From the NCBI RefSeq assembly GCF_026242055.1, contig NZ_JAPJDL010000029.1:1271-65270 (forward strand): a stretch of DNA of 64,000 nucleotides, in the 5' to 3' direction. Of the stretch, positions 7,568 to 16,706 are shown piece by piece (position 1 is the stretch's first letter; the number at the start of each line of letters is the position of its first letter). The notes under the pieces are model-generated. The model did no database searches. It saw only the letters and a program-made list of their open reading frames with translations, and was not told where the DNA came from. Made by a program: the position numbers and the translations under genes. Source of the DNA: Lentzea sp. NEAU-D7. Its GTDB lineage: Bacteria; Actinomycetota; Actinomycetes; Mycobacteriales; Pseudonocardiaceae.

Positions 7568-8641
7568 ATGAACAAGCGAAAGGTGACCCTGGCCGCTGCG
7601 GCGGCCGGTGTGGTCACCGGTGTGGCAGGCCTCGGCCTGCTCGCCATGCCAGCGGGTGCGGGCCAGCCGCCATCACTCCCGGACGTGTCCGCGGAGTCAC
7701 TCGTCGAACAGGTGATGACGAGCAAGCCGGGTGCGTTCGGCGGAACGGTGGAGGTCGACAACAAGCTCGGCCTGCCGTCGCTCGCCGAGATCCCGCAGCT
7801 CGCCGACGGCAAGCACAGCGCGCGGATCTGGACGGACGGCAACGGCAAGTTCCGCGCCGCCCTGCCGAACGGCCAGTCCGAGCAGACCATCGTGAACGAC
7901 GGCAAGACCACGTGGTCTTGGAACTCCGCGGACAACGAGGTCGTCAAGTCCGAGCACAAGGCGGACGAGCCGAAGGCCGGGAACGAGAAGGCCGAGTCGG
8001 TCGACCCGGCCACCGCGGCCAAGCAGGTCGTCGGCATGACCAAGGAGTTCAGCGACATCACCGTCGACGGCACCGCGCGAGTCGCGAACCGTGCCGCCTA
8101 CGAGCTCGTGCTGACCCCCAAGGCCAGCGAGAAGACCCTGATCCGCGAGGTGCGGATCGCGGTCGACGCCGAGCTGAAGATGCCGTTGCGCGTCGCCGTT
8201 CTGACTAACGGCGCGAGCGAGCCCGCGGGCACGGTCGGCTTCAGCGAGATCAACGTCGGCGCGCAGGACCCGAAGCTCTTCGAGTTCACGCCGCCGGCCC
8301 AGGCCAAGGTCACGACGCCGGAGGCCAAGGAGGAGAAGGGCCGCGACCGCGGATCCGAGCTCGGCATCGAGCAGGCGTTGCAGGGTGAGGACCCGCAGAT
8401 CTTCGGCACGGGCTGGGACACGGTCGTCGGCGCGCGGATTCCGGCCGAGGCCATGACCCAGGTTCCCGCCGAGGCGCAGGGCCTGGTCGACAGGTTCACC
8501 AAGAAGGTCAGCGGTACCTGGGGCAGCGGCCAGATCTTCACCACGAAGGTCGCCACGATCCTGATCGCGGACGACGGCCGTGTCGTCGCGGGTGCCGTGC
8601 CCGAGCAGGTCCTGTTCGACACGATCGGACAGGTGAAGTGA
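7568..8641 (+). CDS. Secreted LolA-like/DUF2092-type protein
   Basis: 357 residues from ATG 7568, with a strong GGAGGAGGGG site just upstream. An N-terminal signal peptide (MNKRKVTLAAAAAGVV..., cleavage near MPAGAG) is followed by a LolA/LppX-type half-barrel: repeated strands such as GKFRAALPNG, TTWSWNSADN, AAYELVLTPK and VRIAVDAELKMPLRVAV. Actinobacterial relatives are usually annotated as outer-membrane-lipoprotein-sorting-like; the true ligand is unknown and is probably a lipid or lipoprotein outside the membrane. No lipobox Cys. It overlaps the ABC ATPase gene by 4 nt, so it likely serves as the extracytoplasmic part of that exporter system. Confidence 0.8.
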   Translation: MNKRKVTLAAAAAGVVTGVAGLGLLAMPAGAGQPPSLPDVSAESLVEQVMTSKPGAFGGTVEVDNKLGLPSLAEIPQLADGKHSARIWTDGNGKFRAALPNGQSEQTIVNDGKTTWSWNSADNEVVKSEHKADEPKAGNEKAESVDPATAAKQVVGMTKEFSDITVDGTARVANRAAYELVLTPKASEKTLIREVRIAVDAELKMPLRVAVLTNGASEPAGTVGFSEINVGAQDPKLFEFTPPAQAKVTTPEAKEEKGRDRGSELGIEQALQGEDPQIFGTGWDTVVGARIPAEAMTQVPAEAQGLVDRFTKKVSGTWGSGQIFTTKVATILIADDGRVVAGAVPEQVLFDTIGQVK

Positions 8642-9642
8642 CCACCTCGACCAGCGCGCCGGTGACAGCGCCCAGCAAGACCGCTGTCGCCGCGCGGACC
8701 AGGGGTCTGCGCAAGGAGTACGGGAGCACGGTCGCCGTGGACCGCGTCGACCTGGAGCTGCCGGAAGGTGCAGTGCTCGGCATGCTGGGCCCCAACGGGT
8801 CCGGCAAGACGACCACGATCCGGATGCTGCTCGGGTTGGTCCGCCCCACGCAGGGGGAGATCGAACTGCTCGGAAGGCCGCTGCCAGAGGGAGCCGAGCA
8901 GTCGCTGCCGCACGTGGGCGCGCTGGTCGAGGGTCCGGGGTTCCACCCGTTCCTCAGCGGACGGGAGAACCTCGTCAGGTGTGCCGCGTTCGAGCCTCTG
9001 CTGCCTCGCAAGGAGATCAAGCAGGCGGTCGAGGACGCCATCGAACGCGTCGGGCTCGCCCAGGCGGCCCACCGCAGGTACCGGGGGTACTCGCTCGGCA
9101 TGAAGCAACGTCTCGGCCTGGCCGCGGCGTTGCTCGTGCCGCGCAAGCTCGTCGTCCTCGACGAGCCGACCAACGGCCTGGACCCCGCCGGCACGCGGGA
9201 GATCCGCAAGATCATCGCGGACCTGCACGCGGCCGGCAGCACCGTCCTCGTCTCCAGCCACCTGCTGAGCGAGGTCGAGGCCACCTGCACGCACGTCGCA
9301 GTGCTGCACCGCGGCACCGTGGTGGCACAGGGAGAGCTGACCGAGCTGCTGCAGGCGGGCGGCTCGGCGCTCCAGGTGATCACCCCGGACGTCGAAGCGG
9401 CGCTGAGCGCTCTGCGGCAGGCCAAGATCTCCGCGCGTCCGCTGGGTGAGGGCCTGCGGGTCGAGCTCGCCGGGACGAGCGCGCCGCAGGTGATCGAGAC
9501 GCTCGTCCAGGGCGGCGCCCGCGTCTTCGAGGCGACGCGCTGGAAGACCGGCCTGGAGGAGCTGTTCGCACGGCTCACCGAGGCCGAGGAGGCAGAGCGC
9601 GGAATGTCCGCTGTGGACACTCTGGACGGGGGACGCCGATGA
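8638..9642 (+). CDS. ABC-2 type transporter ATP-binding protein
   Basis: 334-residue ATPase with Walker A (GPNGSGKTT), an ABC signature-like YSLGMKQRL, Walker B plus D-loop (LVVLDEPTNGLDP) and the H-loop His in SSHLLSE. The C-terminal ~90 residues form the accessory domain common in ABC-2 exporters. GTG start 8638 overlaps the LolA-like stop, and its own stop overlaps the permease start, so the three genes form one tightly coupled operon under the candidate MprA-like sites. Confidence 0.92.
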   Translation: MTTSTSAPVTAPSKTAVAARTRGLRKEYGSTVAVDRVDLELPEGAVLGMLGPNGSGKTTTIRMLLGLVRPTQGEIELLGRPLPEGAEQSLPHVGALVEGPGFHPFLSGRENLVRCAAFEPLLPRKEIKQAVEDAIERVGLAQAAHRRYRGYSLGMKQRLGLAAALLVPRKLVVLDEPTNGLDPAGTREIRKIIADLHAAGSTVLVSSHLLSEVEATCTHVAVLHRGTVVAQGELTELLQAGGSALQVITPDVEAALSALRQAKISARPLGEGLRVELAGTSAPQVIETLVQGGARVFEATRWKTGLEELFARLTEAEEAERGMSAVDTLDGGRR

Positions 9643-10451
9643 TCACGCGCCAGTTCGGCTCCGAGGTGCGCTGGATGCTGCGCCGGCCGCGAACCCTCAT
9701 CGGGTTGTTCGGCCTGATCCTCGTCCCGATCATCATCAGCTTCGGCATCTGGACCGCGAGCGACGAGGGCGAGGGCGGCGGCGGGCCTCCGGGGCTCGGC
9801 GCGATCCTCCAGGGCAACGGCATGGTCGTGCCGATCTTCACGTTGTTCCTGTCGCTCAACCTGCTGCTGCCGCTGGTGGCGTCGATCTGGGCGGCGGACG
9901 GGCTCGCGGGCGAGGCCCAGCACGGCACGTTGCGCGGCCTGCTGGTCGCCCCGGTGTCGCGCGTGCGGCTGCTGTTCGTGAAGCTCTTCGGCCTCACCGC
10001 GATGTCGCTGTTCGCCGTCACGCTGATGGCCGTCGTCGGCATCATCGCGGGCACGGCGTTCCTCGGCACCGACGGCATGATGACGCTGTCCGGCACCACG
10101 CTCTCGACCGCCGAGGGCCTGCTGCGCATCGGTTTGTTCATCCTGCTGGTGACGTTCCAGATGGTGGCGATCGGCGCGGTCGCCCTCGCCGTCTCGTCCA
10201 CCACCGAGCACCCGCTCGTGGTGCAGGCGGCGACGATGACGACGATCATCGTGTTCCAGGTGCTCGGGCAGTTCTCGTCGCTGGACTGGCTGCACCCGTT
10301 CCTGATCACGACGGGCTTCCCGGGGCTGATCGACGTGATGCGCGATCCGATCCCGCTCGGGCAGATCGGCGACAGCACGCTGCTCGCCGGCTGCTACCTG
10401 CTGATCGGCACGGGCCTGGCGGCCATCCGCCTGGTCACGAAGGACAGTTAA
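9639..10451 (+). CDS. ABC-2 type transporter permease
   Basis: 270 residues with about six hydrophobic segments, beginning after an ~18-residue cytoplasmic helix (RQFGSEVRWMLRRPRTLIG) typical of ABC-2 permeases. Partner of the preceding ATPase. The exported substrate cannot be read from the sequence; the linked LolA-like protein and envelope-type two-component system suggest an envelope lipid, lipoprotein or membrane-active toxin. It converges with the SDR gene by 4 nt. Confidence 0.88.
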   Translation: MITRQFGSEVRWMLRRPRTLIGLFGLILVPIIISFGIWTASDEGEGGGGPPGLGAILQGNGMVVPIFTLFLSLNLLLPLVASIWAADGLAGEAQHGTLRGLLVAPVSRVRLLFVKLFGLTAMSLFAVTLMAVVGIIAGTAFLGTDGMMTLSGTTLSTAEGLLRIGLFILLVTFQMVAIGAVALAVSSTTEHPLVVQAATMTTIIVFQVLGQFSSLDWLHPFLITTGFPGLIDVMRDPIPLGQIGDSTLLAGCYLLIGTGLAAIRLVTKDS

Positions 10452-11215
10452 CGAAATCCGCCCTCGCTGTTGATCACCTGACCGGTGATCCACTCGGCGT
10501 CGTCGGTGCAGAGCCAGGAGATCAGCCGGGCGGCGTCGTCCGGCTGACCCCAGCGGCCGAGTGGCATGCGTTCGCGCACCCACTCCCTCGTCTCCTCGCC
10601 GGCGTAGCCGGTGTCGGTCGGGCCGGGGTTCACCGCGTTGACGGTGATCCCCTGCCTGATCAGCTGGTGCGACAGCGTCGGCAGGATCCCCACCAGCGCG
10701 CCCTTCGACGCCGCGTAGGCGATCTCGCCCGGCATCGGTCCGAGGTTCTGCCCGGACGTCATGAACACGACACGTCCGCCCGGCGCCCCGTCGTGCTGCC
10801 GGGCAAACGCTTGCGCCAGCAGGATCGACGACCGCGTGTTCACCGCGTAGTGGGCGTCGATCTTCTCCGCGTCCAGCTCACCCAGCGCCCCGTCAGGCCC
10901 GCTGCTCGCGTGGTTGCACACCAGCACGTCCACACGCCCGTAGGCCTCGACCGCGGCCGCCACCAACCGGTCGGGTGCGTCCGGCAGAGCGAGATCGGCG
11001 CCGAGGTGCTCGACGCGCCCGCCGATGCCCGCGATCACGTCCTCGATCGAGTCCGCGCCCCACGGCTGCTCGGCGTCGTGCGGGACGTGGTGCTGCACGA
11101 ACAGATCCGCACCCAGCCCGGCCAGGCGTTGCGCGATCGCGTACCCGATGCCCTGCCGCCTGCTCACGCCCGTGACGAGCGCGACGCGTCCTTCGAGAGA
11201 TCCCATAGGACTCAC
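10448..11215 (-). CDS. SDR-family oxidoreductase
   Basis: 255-residue short-chain dehydrogenase. It has a cofactor-binding motif GVSRRQGIGYAIA near the N-terminus (a variant of TGxxxGIG), CNHASSGPDG in place of the usual NNAG, the catalytic Ser in VVFMTSGQ, the Y-x3-K pair in AYAASKGAL, and NAVNPGPTDT. The C-terminal end, DAEWITGQVINSEGGF, is the usual SDR closing motif. The start could be GTG 11215 or ATG 11206. The substrate is unknown. It lies in the same direction as the thiamine-importer operon but just downstream of it, so readthrough from that operon is possible. Confidence 0.9.
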   Translation of the reverse strand: MSPMGSLEGRVALVTGVSRRQGIGYAIAQRLAGLGADLFVQHHVPHDAEQPWGADSIEDVIAGIGGRVEHLGADLALPDAPDRLVAAAVEAYGRVDVLVCNHASSGPDGALGELDAEKIDAHYAVNTRSSILLAQAFARQHDGAPGGRVVFMTSGQNLGPMPGEIAYAASKGALVGILPTLSHQLIRQGITVNAVNPGPTDTGYAGEETREWVRERMPLGRWGQPDDAARLISWLCTDDAEWITGQVINSEGGFR

Positions 11216-11217
11216 AG

Positions 11218-12171
11218 CTAACCGATGCGGGCGACGCCGTCCAAGTCAATTTCGAGCCGGACCCGGTCGCCCACCTCGGCCATCGGCCCCACGGCCTCGT
11301 ACTCCTCGCCGTCGATGGCCACGAGCAGCCGCACGTGATCGCGCCGGTGGACCCGTTCCACCACGGTGCCCTCGATCAGCCCGTCGGAGTCGACCCGTAG
11401 CGCCGTGGCCCGCAGCCCGACCCGCTCGACGTCCAGCCCGACGAACGAGCCGGGTACGAACTTGTTGCACCCCAGGAACTTCGCGGTCTCCACGTCGACG
11501 GGCGACGACCACACCTCGGCCGGCGGGCCGACCTGGACGATCCGGCCGCGCGACATGATCGCCACCCGGTCGGCCAGCGTGAAGGCCTCGTCGTGGTCGT
11601 GCGTCACGACGAGGGCCGTGGTCGCGGCCTCGCGCAGCAACCGCGCCAGGTCGACCGCCAACTGTTCGCGCAACGCCCTGTCCAGCGCCGACAACGGCTC
11701 GTCCAGCAGCACCAACCGGGGCGAGGGAGCCAGGGCCCGCGCGAGCGCCACCCGTTGCTGCTCGCCGCCGGACAGCTGCGTCACCCGGCGATCGGCGTAG
11801 CCCTCGAGCCCGACCAGTTCCAGCAGCGACAGCACGCGCTTGTCCCGCGTCTCGCGCTCGACCTTCTTCATCCGCAGGCCGAACGCCACGTTCCCGGCGA
11901 CCGTCCGGTGCGGGAACAGCTGCCCGTCCTGGAAGACCAGCCCGAACTCGCGCCGGTGCACCGGGACGCCGGCCAGGTCGGTGGCGTCCCAGCGGACGGA
12001 CCCCGACGTGGGCTTCTCCAGCCCGGCCACCGTCCGCAGCAACGTCGACTTGCCGCACCCCGACGGCCCGAGCAGCGCCACGACCTCGCCGTCCGCCACC
12101 GAGAGCGACACGTCCGACACCGCGGTCGTCCGTCCATAGCGGACGGTGATCGAGTCCAGCTCCAGCGCCAT
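11218..12171 (-). CDS. ABC importer ATPase, thiamine-type (ThiQ-like)
   Basis: 317 residues from ATG 12171, whose A is also the last base of the permease stop (TGATG). Walker A GPSGCGKST, Q-loop VFQDGQLFPH, signature LSGGEQQRVALARAL, Walker B LVLLDEPLSALD and H-loop VVTHDHDEA are intact. A C-terminal TOBE-like regulatory domain (about residues 230-317) makes it longer than E. coli ThiQ and closer to the FbpC/PotA type. The thiamine assignment rests on the TPP riboswitch and on the binding protein of the same operon. Confidence 0.88.
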   Translation of the reverse strand: MALELDSITVRYGRTTAVSDVSLSVADGEVVALLGPSGCGKSTLLRTVAGLEKPTSGSVRWDATDLAGVPVHRREFGLVFQDGQLFPHRTVAGNVAFGLRMKKVERETRDKRVLSLLELVGLEGYADRRVTQLSGGEQQRVALARALAPSPRLVLLDEPLSALDRALREQLAVDLARLLREAATTALVVTHDHDEAFTLADRVAIMSRGRIVQVGPPAEVWSSPVDVETAKFLGCNKFVPGSFVGLDVERVGLRATALRVDSDGLIEGTVVERVHRRDHVRLLVAIDGEEYEAVGPMAEVGDRVRLEIDLDGVARIG

Positions 12172-13778
12172 CAGAACTCCCCGCTGCTCGGCACGCGCAA
12201 CCGCTCGATCAGCAGCACGCACCCGACCGTCACGACCATCAGCAGCACGCACGCCGCGTAGGCCATCTGGCTGTTCAACTCCCCCGGCCGCGACATGAGC
12301 CGCGCGATCACCACCGGCAACGTCGGCGCGTCCGGCCTGGCCAGGAAGCTCGTGGCCCCGAACTCCCCCAGCGCCACGACGTACCCGAACCCGGCCGCCG
12401 CCACCAGGGACCGCCCGACCAGCGGCAGGTCCACCTCGCGCCACACCCGCGCCGGCGAGGCTCCCAGCGTCGCCGCCGCCTGCCGCAGCCGTTCGTCGAC
12501 GGCCCTCAGCACCGGCAGCACCATCCGCACGATCAGCGGCGTCACCACCAGCGCCTGCGCCAGCGGCACCAGCATCGGCGAGGTCCGGAAGTCGCCCGGC
12601 AGCGCGTCCATCGTGATCAGGTACCCGAAGCCGACCGTCACCGCGGACACGCCGAGCGGCAGCATCAGCGCGGTGTCCAGCACCTCGGCGAAACGGGCCC
12701 CCGACCGGCGCAGGCCGACCAGCACGACGGCCGAGAACACCCCGACCACCAGCGCCACCAGGGTCGCGTCGAAGGCCGTCCGCAGCGAGTTCACCGCGGC
12801 GTCGACGCCGGTGACCGCCAGCGTGCCGCGATCACCGCGCGTGTTCAGCGCCACGTACCCGGCGAGACTCCAGCCGTCCCTTGTGGACAGTGAGCGCGTC
12901 ACCAGCCCCACGACCGGCGTCAGCAACGCCACCACGACGGCGAACGCGGCGAGGACCACGTACCACTCGCCGCCGGTCGGCCGTCGAGCCAGCTCCTCCC
13001 TGTCCCGCAACGCCAGCGCGGTCTCCCGCCGGCGCCGGGCCAGCGCGCCCAGCACCAGCACCGCCAGCACGGCGGCGAACTGCAGCAGCGACAGCGCCGC
13101 CGCCCCGGACAGGTCGAACAGCTCCACCGTGCGCAGGTAGATCTCGGTCTCCAGCGTCCGGTACCGCGACCCGCCCAGCACCAGCACGACGCCGAAGCTG
13201 GTGGCGCAGAACAGGAACACGACCGCCGCGGCCGAGCCGATGGCCGGTGCCAGCGCCGGCAGCACCACGGACAGGAACGCCCGCGGCCGCGAAGCCCCCA
13301 GAGCCCGGGCCGCGTCCTCGGCACGCCGGTCCGTGTGCGCCCACAGCCCGCCGACGGTCCGCGCGACCACGGCGACGTTGAAGAACGCGTTCGCCAGCAC
13401 GATCGGCAGGACCCCGCCGTCGGGCCAGAACGTCCGGAAGGCCAGGCCCACCACCACGGTCGGCAGCACGAACGGCACCATCACGGCGGCTCTGACCAGC
13501 CCGAGCCCGCGAATCCGGCACCGCGCCAGCACGAACGCCAGCGGCATCCCGGCGAGGACGGCCACGACCGTCGACGCCAGCGCCTGCCCCAGCGTGAAGC
13601 AGACGAGTTCCCAGGTGTCGCTGTCGGCGAGCGCCGACAGCACACCACCTTCGCGCAGCCCGAGCGAGACGATCGCCAGCACGGGCCAGGCGAAGAAGAG
13701 GGCCAGGAAGGCCAGCGGCAGCAGCGCCGCCGCCGACCAGCCCGTACGGGAGCTCAGCCCTGCACGAGCTTGCGCCAC
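12171..13778 (-). CDS. ABC importer permease, fused two-domain (ThiP-like)
   Basis: About 535 residues if started at GTG 13778, which overlaps the binding-protein gene by 25 nt. The reading frame is open further upstream to 13865, but that stretch lies wholly inside the upstream gene. Two homologous halves of about six TM segments each carry the EAA-type loops, DRRAEDAARALGASR and DERLRQAAATLGASP. This internally duplicated form is characteristic of ThiP/FbpB permeases. The start is the least certain of the operon. Confidence 0.85.
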   Translation of the reverse strand: MAQARAGLSSRTGWSAAALLPLAFLALFFAWPVLAIVSLGLREGGVLSALADSDTWELVCFTLGQALASTVVAVLAGMPLAFVLARCRIRGLGLVRAAVMVPFVLPTVVVGLAFRTFWPDGGVLPIVLANAFFNVAVVARTVGGLWAHTDRRAEDAARALGASRPRAFLSVVLPALAPAIGSAAAVVFLFCATSFGVVLVLGGSRYRTLETEIYLRTVELFDLSGAAALSLLQFAAVLAVLVLGALARRRRETALALRDREELARRPTGGEWYVVLAAFAVVVALLTPVVGLVTRSLSTRDGWSLAGYVALNTRGDRGTLAVTGVDAAVNSLRTAFDATLVALVVGVFSAVVLVGLRRSGARFAEVLDTALMLPLGVSAVTVGFGYLITMDALPGDFRTSPMLVPLAQALVVTPLIVRMVLPVLRAVDERLRQAAATLGASPARVWREVDLPLVGRSLVAAAGFGYVVALGEFGATSFLARPDAPTLPVVIARLMSRPGELNSQMAYAACVLLMVVTVGCVLLIERLRVPSSGEF

Positions 13779-14752
13779 TGCTCGACCCACGCTTCGCGGT
13801 TGTCCTTCACCTCGTCCGCGGGCAGGGCCTGCGGGTTCGGCGGCAACGGCGCGTCCTTGGCCCACGACTCGGGCAGCGCGACACCTTCACGCGACGGGTA
13901 GACGTACATCTGCTCGGCCACCTGGGCCTGGAACTTCTCGCCCAGAAGGAAGTCGAGGACCTTCTTCGCGTCCTCGGAGTTCTTGGCACCGGACAGCACG
14001 CCCGCGTACTCGACCTGGCGGTAGCAGGTGTCCAGCACGGCCTTGGTCTTGCCGCCCTCCGCCGACGGCGACGACGCGTAGGACACGACGATCGGCCGGT
14101 CGCCCTTGGTGGCGGAGAACTCCTGGTTGTATGCCTCTTCCCAGCCGCTCACGACCTTGACGCCGTTGGCCCTGAGCTTGGTCCAGTACTCCTGCCAGCC
14201 GTTCTCGCCGTACTTGGCGATCGTGCCGAGCAGGAACGCGAGACCGGGTGAGGACGTGGCCGGGTTCTCGACGACCAGCTTGTCCTTGAACTTCGGGTCG
14301 ACCAGGTCGTCGTAGGACTTGGGCTCGACGCCGCCGAGCTTGGCCGGGTCGATGTTCAGGCACACGTCACCGACGTCGACGGCCTGCAGGCGGTTCGAGT
14401 CGTCGGCCTTGTAGCGCTGGGCGCCCTTCGAGGCCTCCGGGGAGGCGTACTCGGCGAACACGCCTTCCGACAGCGCCCGCGACGCGAACGTCGAGTCGAC
14501 GCCGAACGCGACGTCGCCGATCGGGTTGGCCTTGGTGAGCACCAGCTTGTTCGTGAGTTCGCCCGCGTCACCGCTCGCGACCTGCTTCACGGTGATGCCC
14601 GAGGACTTCTGGAACTCCTCCAGCACCTCCGGCTTCACCGCGAACGAGTCGTGGGTCACCAGCGTGACCTCGCGCGACTGCGGCGCGGTCGACGTGCCGG
14701 CCGAACAACCGGTCAGCGCCAGAGCAGCGAAAACAGCACAAATCCTTCTCAC
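13754..14752 (-). CDS. Thiamine-type ABC substrate-binding lipoprotein (ThiB-like)
   Basis: 332 residues from GTG 14752, with a signal peptide ending in lipobox LTGC (Cys16). The body is a class-II periplasmic binding fold (EVTLVTHDSFAVKPEVLEEF, typical of TbpA/ThiB). It also has SYDDLVDPKFKDKLVVENP, GWEEAYNQEF and VVSYASSPSAE, as in thiamine-binding proteins. It is first in the operon, directly behind the TPP riboswitch, with a GGGAGAG ribosome-binding site at the riboswitch 3' edge. Role: capture of thiamine or its phosphates at the outer membrane face. Confidence 0.9.
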   Translation of the reverse strand: MRRICAVFAALALTGCSAGTSTAPQSREVTLVTHDSFAVKPEVLEEFQKSSGITVKQVASGDAGELTNKLVLTKANPIGDVAFGVDSTFASRALSEGVFAEYASPEASKGAQRYKADDSNRLQAVDVGDVCLNIDPAKLGGVEPKSYDDLVDPKFKDKLVVENPATSSPGLAFLLGTIAKYGENGWQEYWTKLRANGVKVVSGWEEAYNQEFSATKGDRPIVVSYASSPSAEGGKTKAVLDTCYRQVEYAGVLSGAKNSEDAKKVLDFLLGEKFQAQVAEQMYVYPSREGVALPESWAKDAPLPPNPQALPADEVKDNREAWVEQWRKLVQG

Positions 14753-14760
14753 AGCGATCT

Positions 14761-14851
14761 CTCCCTACGCCGGTATGACCCGGATCAGGTGGACGGTCGA
14801 GGGCTTGCGAGCCCTCCTCTCAGCCCGGCGCTTCACCGGACTCCCGCGGTA
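14761..14851 (-). promoter_or_regulatory. TPP riboswitch (thi-box)
   Basis: Read on the minus strand, the conserved core CCGGGCTGAGAGG is followed by a variable stem (GAGGGCTCGCAAGCCCTC), then ACCTGATCCGGGTCATACC and GGCGTAGGGAG. These are the defining CTGAGA and CTGATC...GCGTAGGGA elements of the thiM/THI family. The ribosome-binding site for the binding-protein gene lies at its 3' edge, which suggests control of translation by TPP. Confidence 0.95.
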
Positions 14852-14889
14852 AACGCGCAGCCTACGTGACGTGGTGGGACGATCAGGAC

Positions 14890-15183
14890 ATGGCCGAGCT
14901 GTTGAGCGACGATCAGTTGGACCTCATCCTGCCCAAGCTGCCCGGCTGGTGCCCCCAGGACGCGGCGCTGGTCCGGACCGTGGAACTGCCGAGCTTCTCC
15001 CACGCGATCATGGTCGTGAACCGGGTCGCGGAGATCGCGGAGAACGACAACCACCACCCGGACATCGACATCCGGTACAAGACGCTGACATTCCGCCTGA
15101 GCACTCACCACAAGGGAGGAATCACCGCACTCGACGTGTCCCTCGCCGAGGAGATCGACGGCGTCCTGGACGCGATGAGCTGA
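14890..15183 (+). CDS. Pterin-4a-carbinolamine dehydratase (PCD/DCoH)
   Basis: 97 residues from ATG 14890 (MAELLSDDQ, the usual family start); an upstream in-frame GTG at 14866 would add eight residues. It carries the active-site motif ENDNHHPDIDI and the WCPQDAALVRTVELPSF opening strand. The enzyme dehydrates 4a-hydroxytetrahydropterin; in bacteria without aromatic hydroxylases the family may act in molybdopterin or pterin recycling. It is divergent from the thi riboswitch, so promoters for both lie within about 40 nt. Confidence 0.9.
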   Translation: MAELLSDDQLDLILPKLPGWCPQDAALVRTVELPSFSHAIMVVNRVAEIAENDNHHPDIDIRYKTLTFRLSTHHKGGITALDVSLAEEIDGVLDAMS

Positions 15184-15213
15184 TTCGCACACCACGTCCC
15201 ACTGCGGCGTGCG

Positions 15214-16428
15214 TCAGCCGGCGACCCGGCTGGGCGCGCCGTCGGACGCTTCCTCGTCACCGGGCAGCGGCGCGTTCCTCGCACGCCTGGCCGCCAGCCC
15301 GATCGCGACCAGCGTGAGCATGCCCGCGGCCGGATAGCCCCAGCCGAGCAGCACGAAGTACCAGGGCCGCGGGAAGTCCCAGATGTTCGGCTGGGCGAGC
15401 AGCAGGAACGAGATCAGGTAGCCGCCGGTCAGCAACACCCACAGGCCGGCGGTGATCTTGCACAGGACGTGCCCGCCCTCGTAGATCAGCCACAGCAGGG
15501 CGGGCACCATCCACACCCAGTGGTGGCTCCACGAGATCGGCGAGACCAGCAGGCCGAGCATCTGCACGCTGACGATCAACGCCAGCGCGTCCTTGGTCTT
15601 GCTGACCGCGAACCACGTCAGCGCGGCCGCGACGAGCACGGCGACGATGTAGATCGGACCGGTCTTGACGTCGTAACCGACCGTGCGGCTCAGGGCACCG
15701 CGCAGTGACTGGTTGATCGCGCTGCCGACAGGCCCGACCCGGCTCGCGTCGCCGAGCAGCTGGAACCAGAACTTGTCCGACTGGGACGGTGAGATCGCCC
15801 AGCCGATGCCGTAAACCACGACAAAAGCGACGAACGACCACACAGCGGCCATCCACCGCCGCTGGATCAGGAAGTACAGCCCCGAAATCGCGGGCGTGAG
15901 CTTGATGCCGGCGGCGAACCCCACACCGGCACCGCCGACCCAGTTGCGCGCGCTGGCGAGGGTGCCGATCAGGATCGCGACCAGCACCAGGTTGATCTGG
16001 CCGTAGTTGAGCGTGGTGCGGACCGGCTCGATCCACAGCGTCAGCGCGGTCCACATCATGGCGCGGCGCGGGTCCTGCAGCTTGAGCAGCTTCAGGCTGG
16101 TGCGCACGATGAAGTAGAGGCAGCCCAGGCAGATCAGCTGCCAGATCCAGCGCGACGCCTCCCACGGCACCCAGCTCATCGGCGTGAAGATCGCGGCCGC
16201 GAACGGCGGGTAGGTGAACGGCAGCGGGAACACGTCCGCGTACTGGTCGAGCCGCCACTCGTACAGGTCGCCGGAGAACAGGTGCGGCGATCCGTTGCGG
16301 TACACCAGCAGGTCGATCATGGTCATCTTCGCCTGGAAGGCGACCATGAAGAGGTGCCCGGCGACCGACAACGCGAGCAGCCACGGTGCTACGGAGAGCA
16401 CACGCGCTTCCACAGCACGGAGTTTCAC
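15214..16428 (-). CDS. GT87 polyprenol-phosphate mannosyltransferase-like membrane protein
   Basis: 404 residues from GTG 16428; the frame is open upstream to 16929, but that part is not protein-like. It has ten or so hydrophobic segments and a GT-C-type early acidic region (MTMIDLLVYRNGSPHLFSGD), with LPFTYPPFAA and GIKLTPAI, as in DUF2029/GT87 alpha-1,2-mannosyltransferases such as mycobacterial PimE and Rv2181. It probably uses polyprenyl-phospho-mannose outside the membrane to elongate lipoglycans or PIMs. The exact acceptor is not inferable. Confidence 0.87.
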   Translation of the reverse strand: MKLRAVEARVLSVAPWLLALSVAGHLFMVAFQAKMTMIDLLVYRNGSPHLFSGDLYEWRLDQYADVFPLPFTYPPFAAAIFTPMSWVPWEASRWIWQLICLGCLYFIVRTSLKLLKLQDPRRAMMWTALTLWIEPVRTTLNYGQINLVLVAILIGTLASARNWVGGAGVGFAAGIKLTPAISGLYFLIQRRWMAAVWSFVAFVVVYGIGWAISPSQSDKFWFQLLGDASRVGPVGSAINQSLRGALSRTVGYDVKTGPIYIVAVLVAAALTWFAVSKTKDALALIVSVQMLGLLVSPISWSHHWVWMVPALLWLIYEGGHVLCKITAGLWVLLTGGYLISFLLLAQPNIWDFPRPWYFVLLGWGYPAAGMLTLVAIGLAARRARNAPLPGDEEASDGAPSRVAG

Positions 16429-16513
16429 CCCGAAAACGTTACCCGAGGCAACGAAACGGGGTACCCCGGCGTCATTAGGACGGGAGAGATCGCAAGAGGG
16501 AGTTTTTCTGATC

Positions 16514-16615
16514 ATGTCAGTTGATCTTGTAGTTGCCGCTGTCGCCGCTCTGGCCATGCTGGGGGTCGCGTTCGGAGTGTTCGCCGCCGCCGCACGCGCC
16601 AAGAACAACGTGTAA
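16514..16615 (+). CDS. 33-aa single-span membrane peptide
   Basis: ATG 16514 is preceded by an AAGAGGGAG ribosome-binding site. The peptide begins MSVDLVVAAVAALAML, is one hydrophobic helix of about 22 residues, and ends in a positively charged tail (AAARAKNNV). It is followed 19 nt later by a strong hairpin, which supports an independent small transcript. I do not recognise a family. It is divergent from the GT87 gene. Confidence 0.65.
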   Translation: MSVDLVVAAVAALAMLGVAFGVFAAAARAKNNV

Positions 16616-16634
16616 AGCCGTTGTGAGACATAAA

Positions 16635-16669
16635 GAAGGGGCAACCTCCACTGTGGAGGTTGCCCCTTC
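16635..16669. terminator. Strong bidirectional hairpin between two tiny genes
   Basis: GAAGGGGCAACCTCCA pairs perfectly with TGGAGGTTGCCCCTTC. A-rich sequence on the left gives a T-rich tail for the minus-strand transcript (DUF6131-like gene), and the stem ends the plus-strand peptide gene as well. Confidence 0.85.
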
Positions 16670-16706
16670 ACCGTCTCCGAGGGGGAACGGTGTCTTGGTA
16701 CGGCGT

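Noticed and set aside
12171..13865. ThiP start at 13865
   Set aside because: The first ~29 residues would lie wholly inside the binding-protein gene and are Arg/Gly-rich; GTG 13778 is closer to the usual overlap and precedes the first TM helix.
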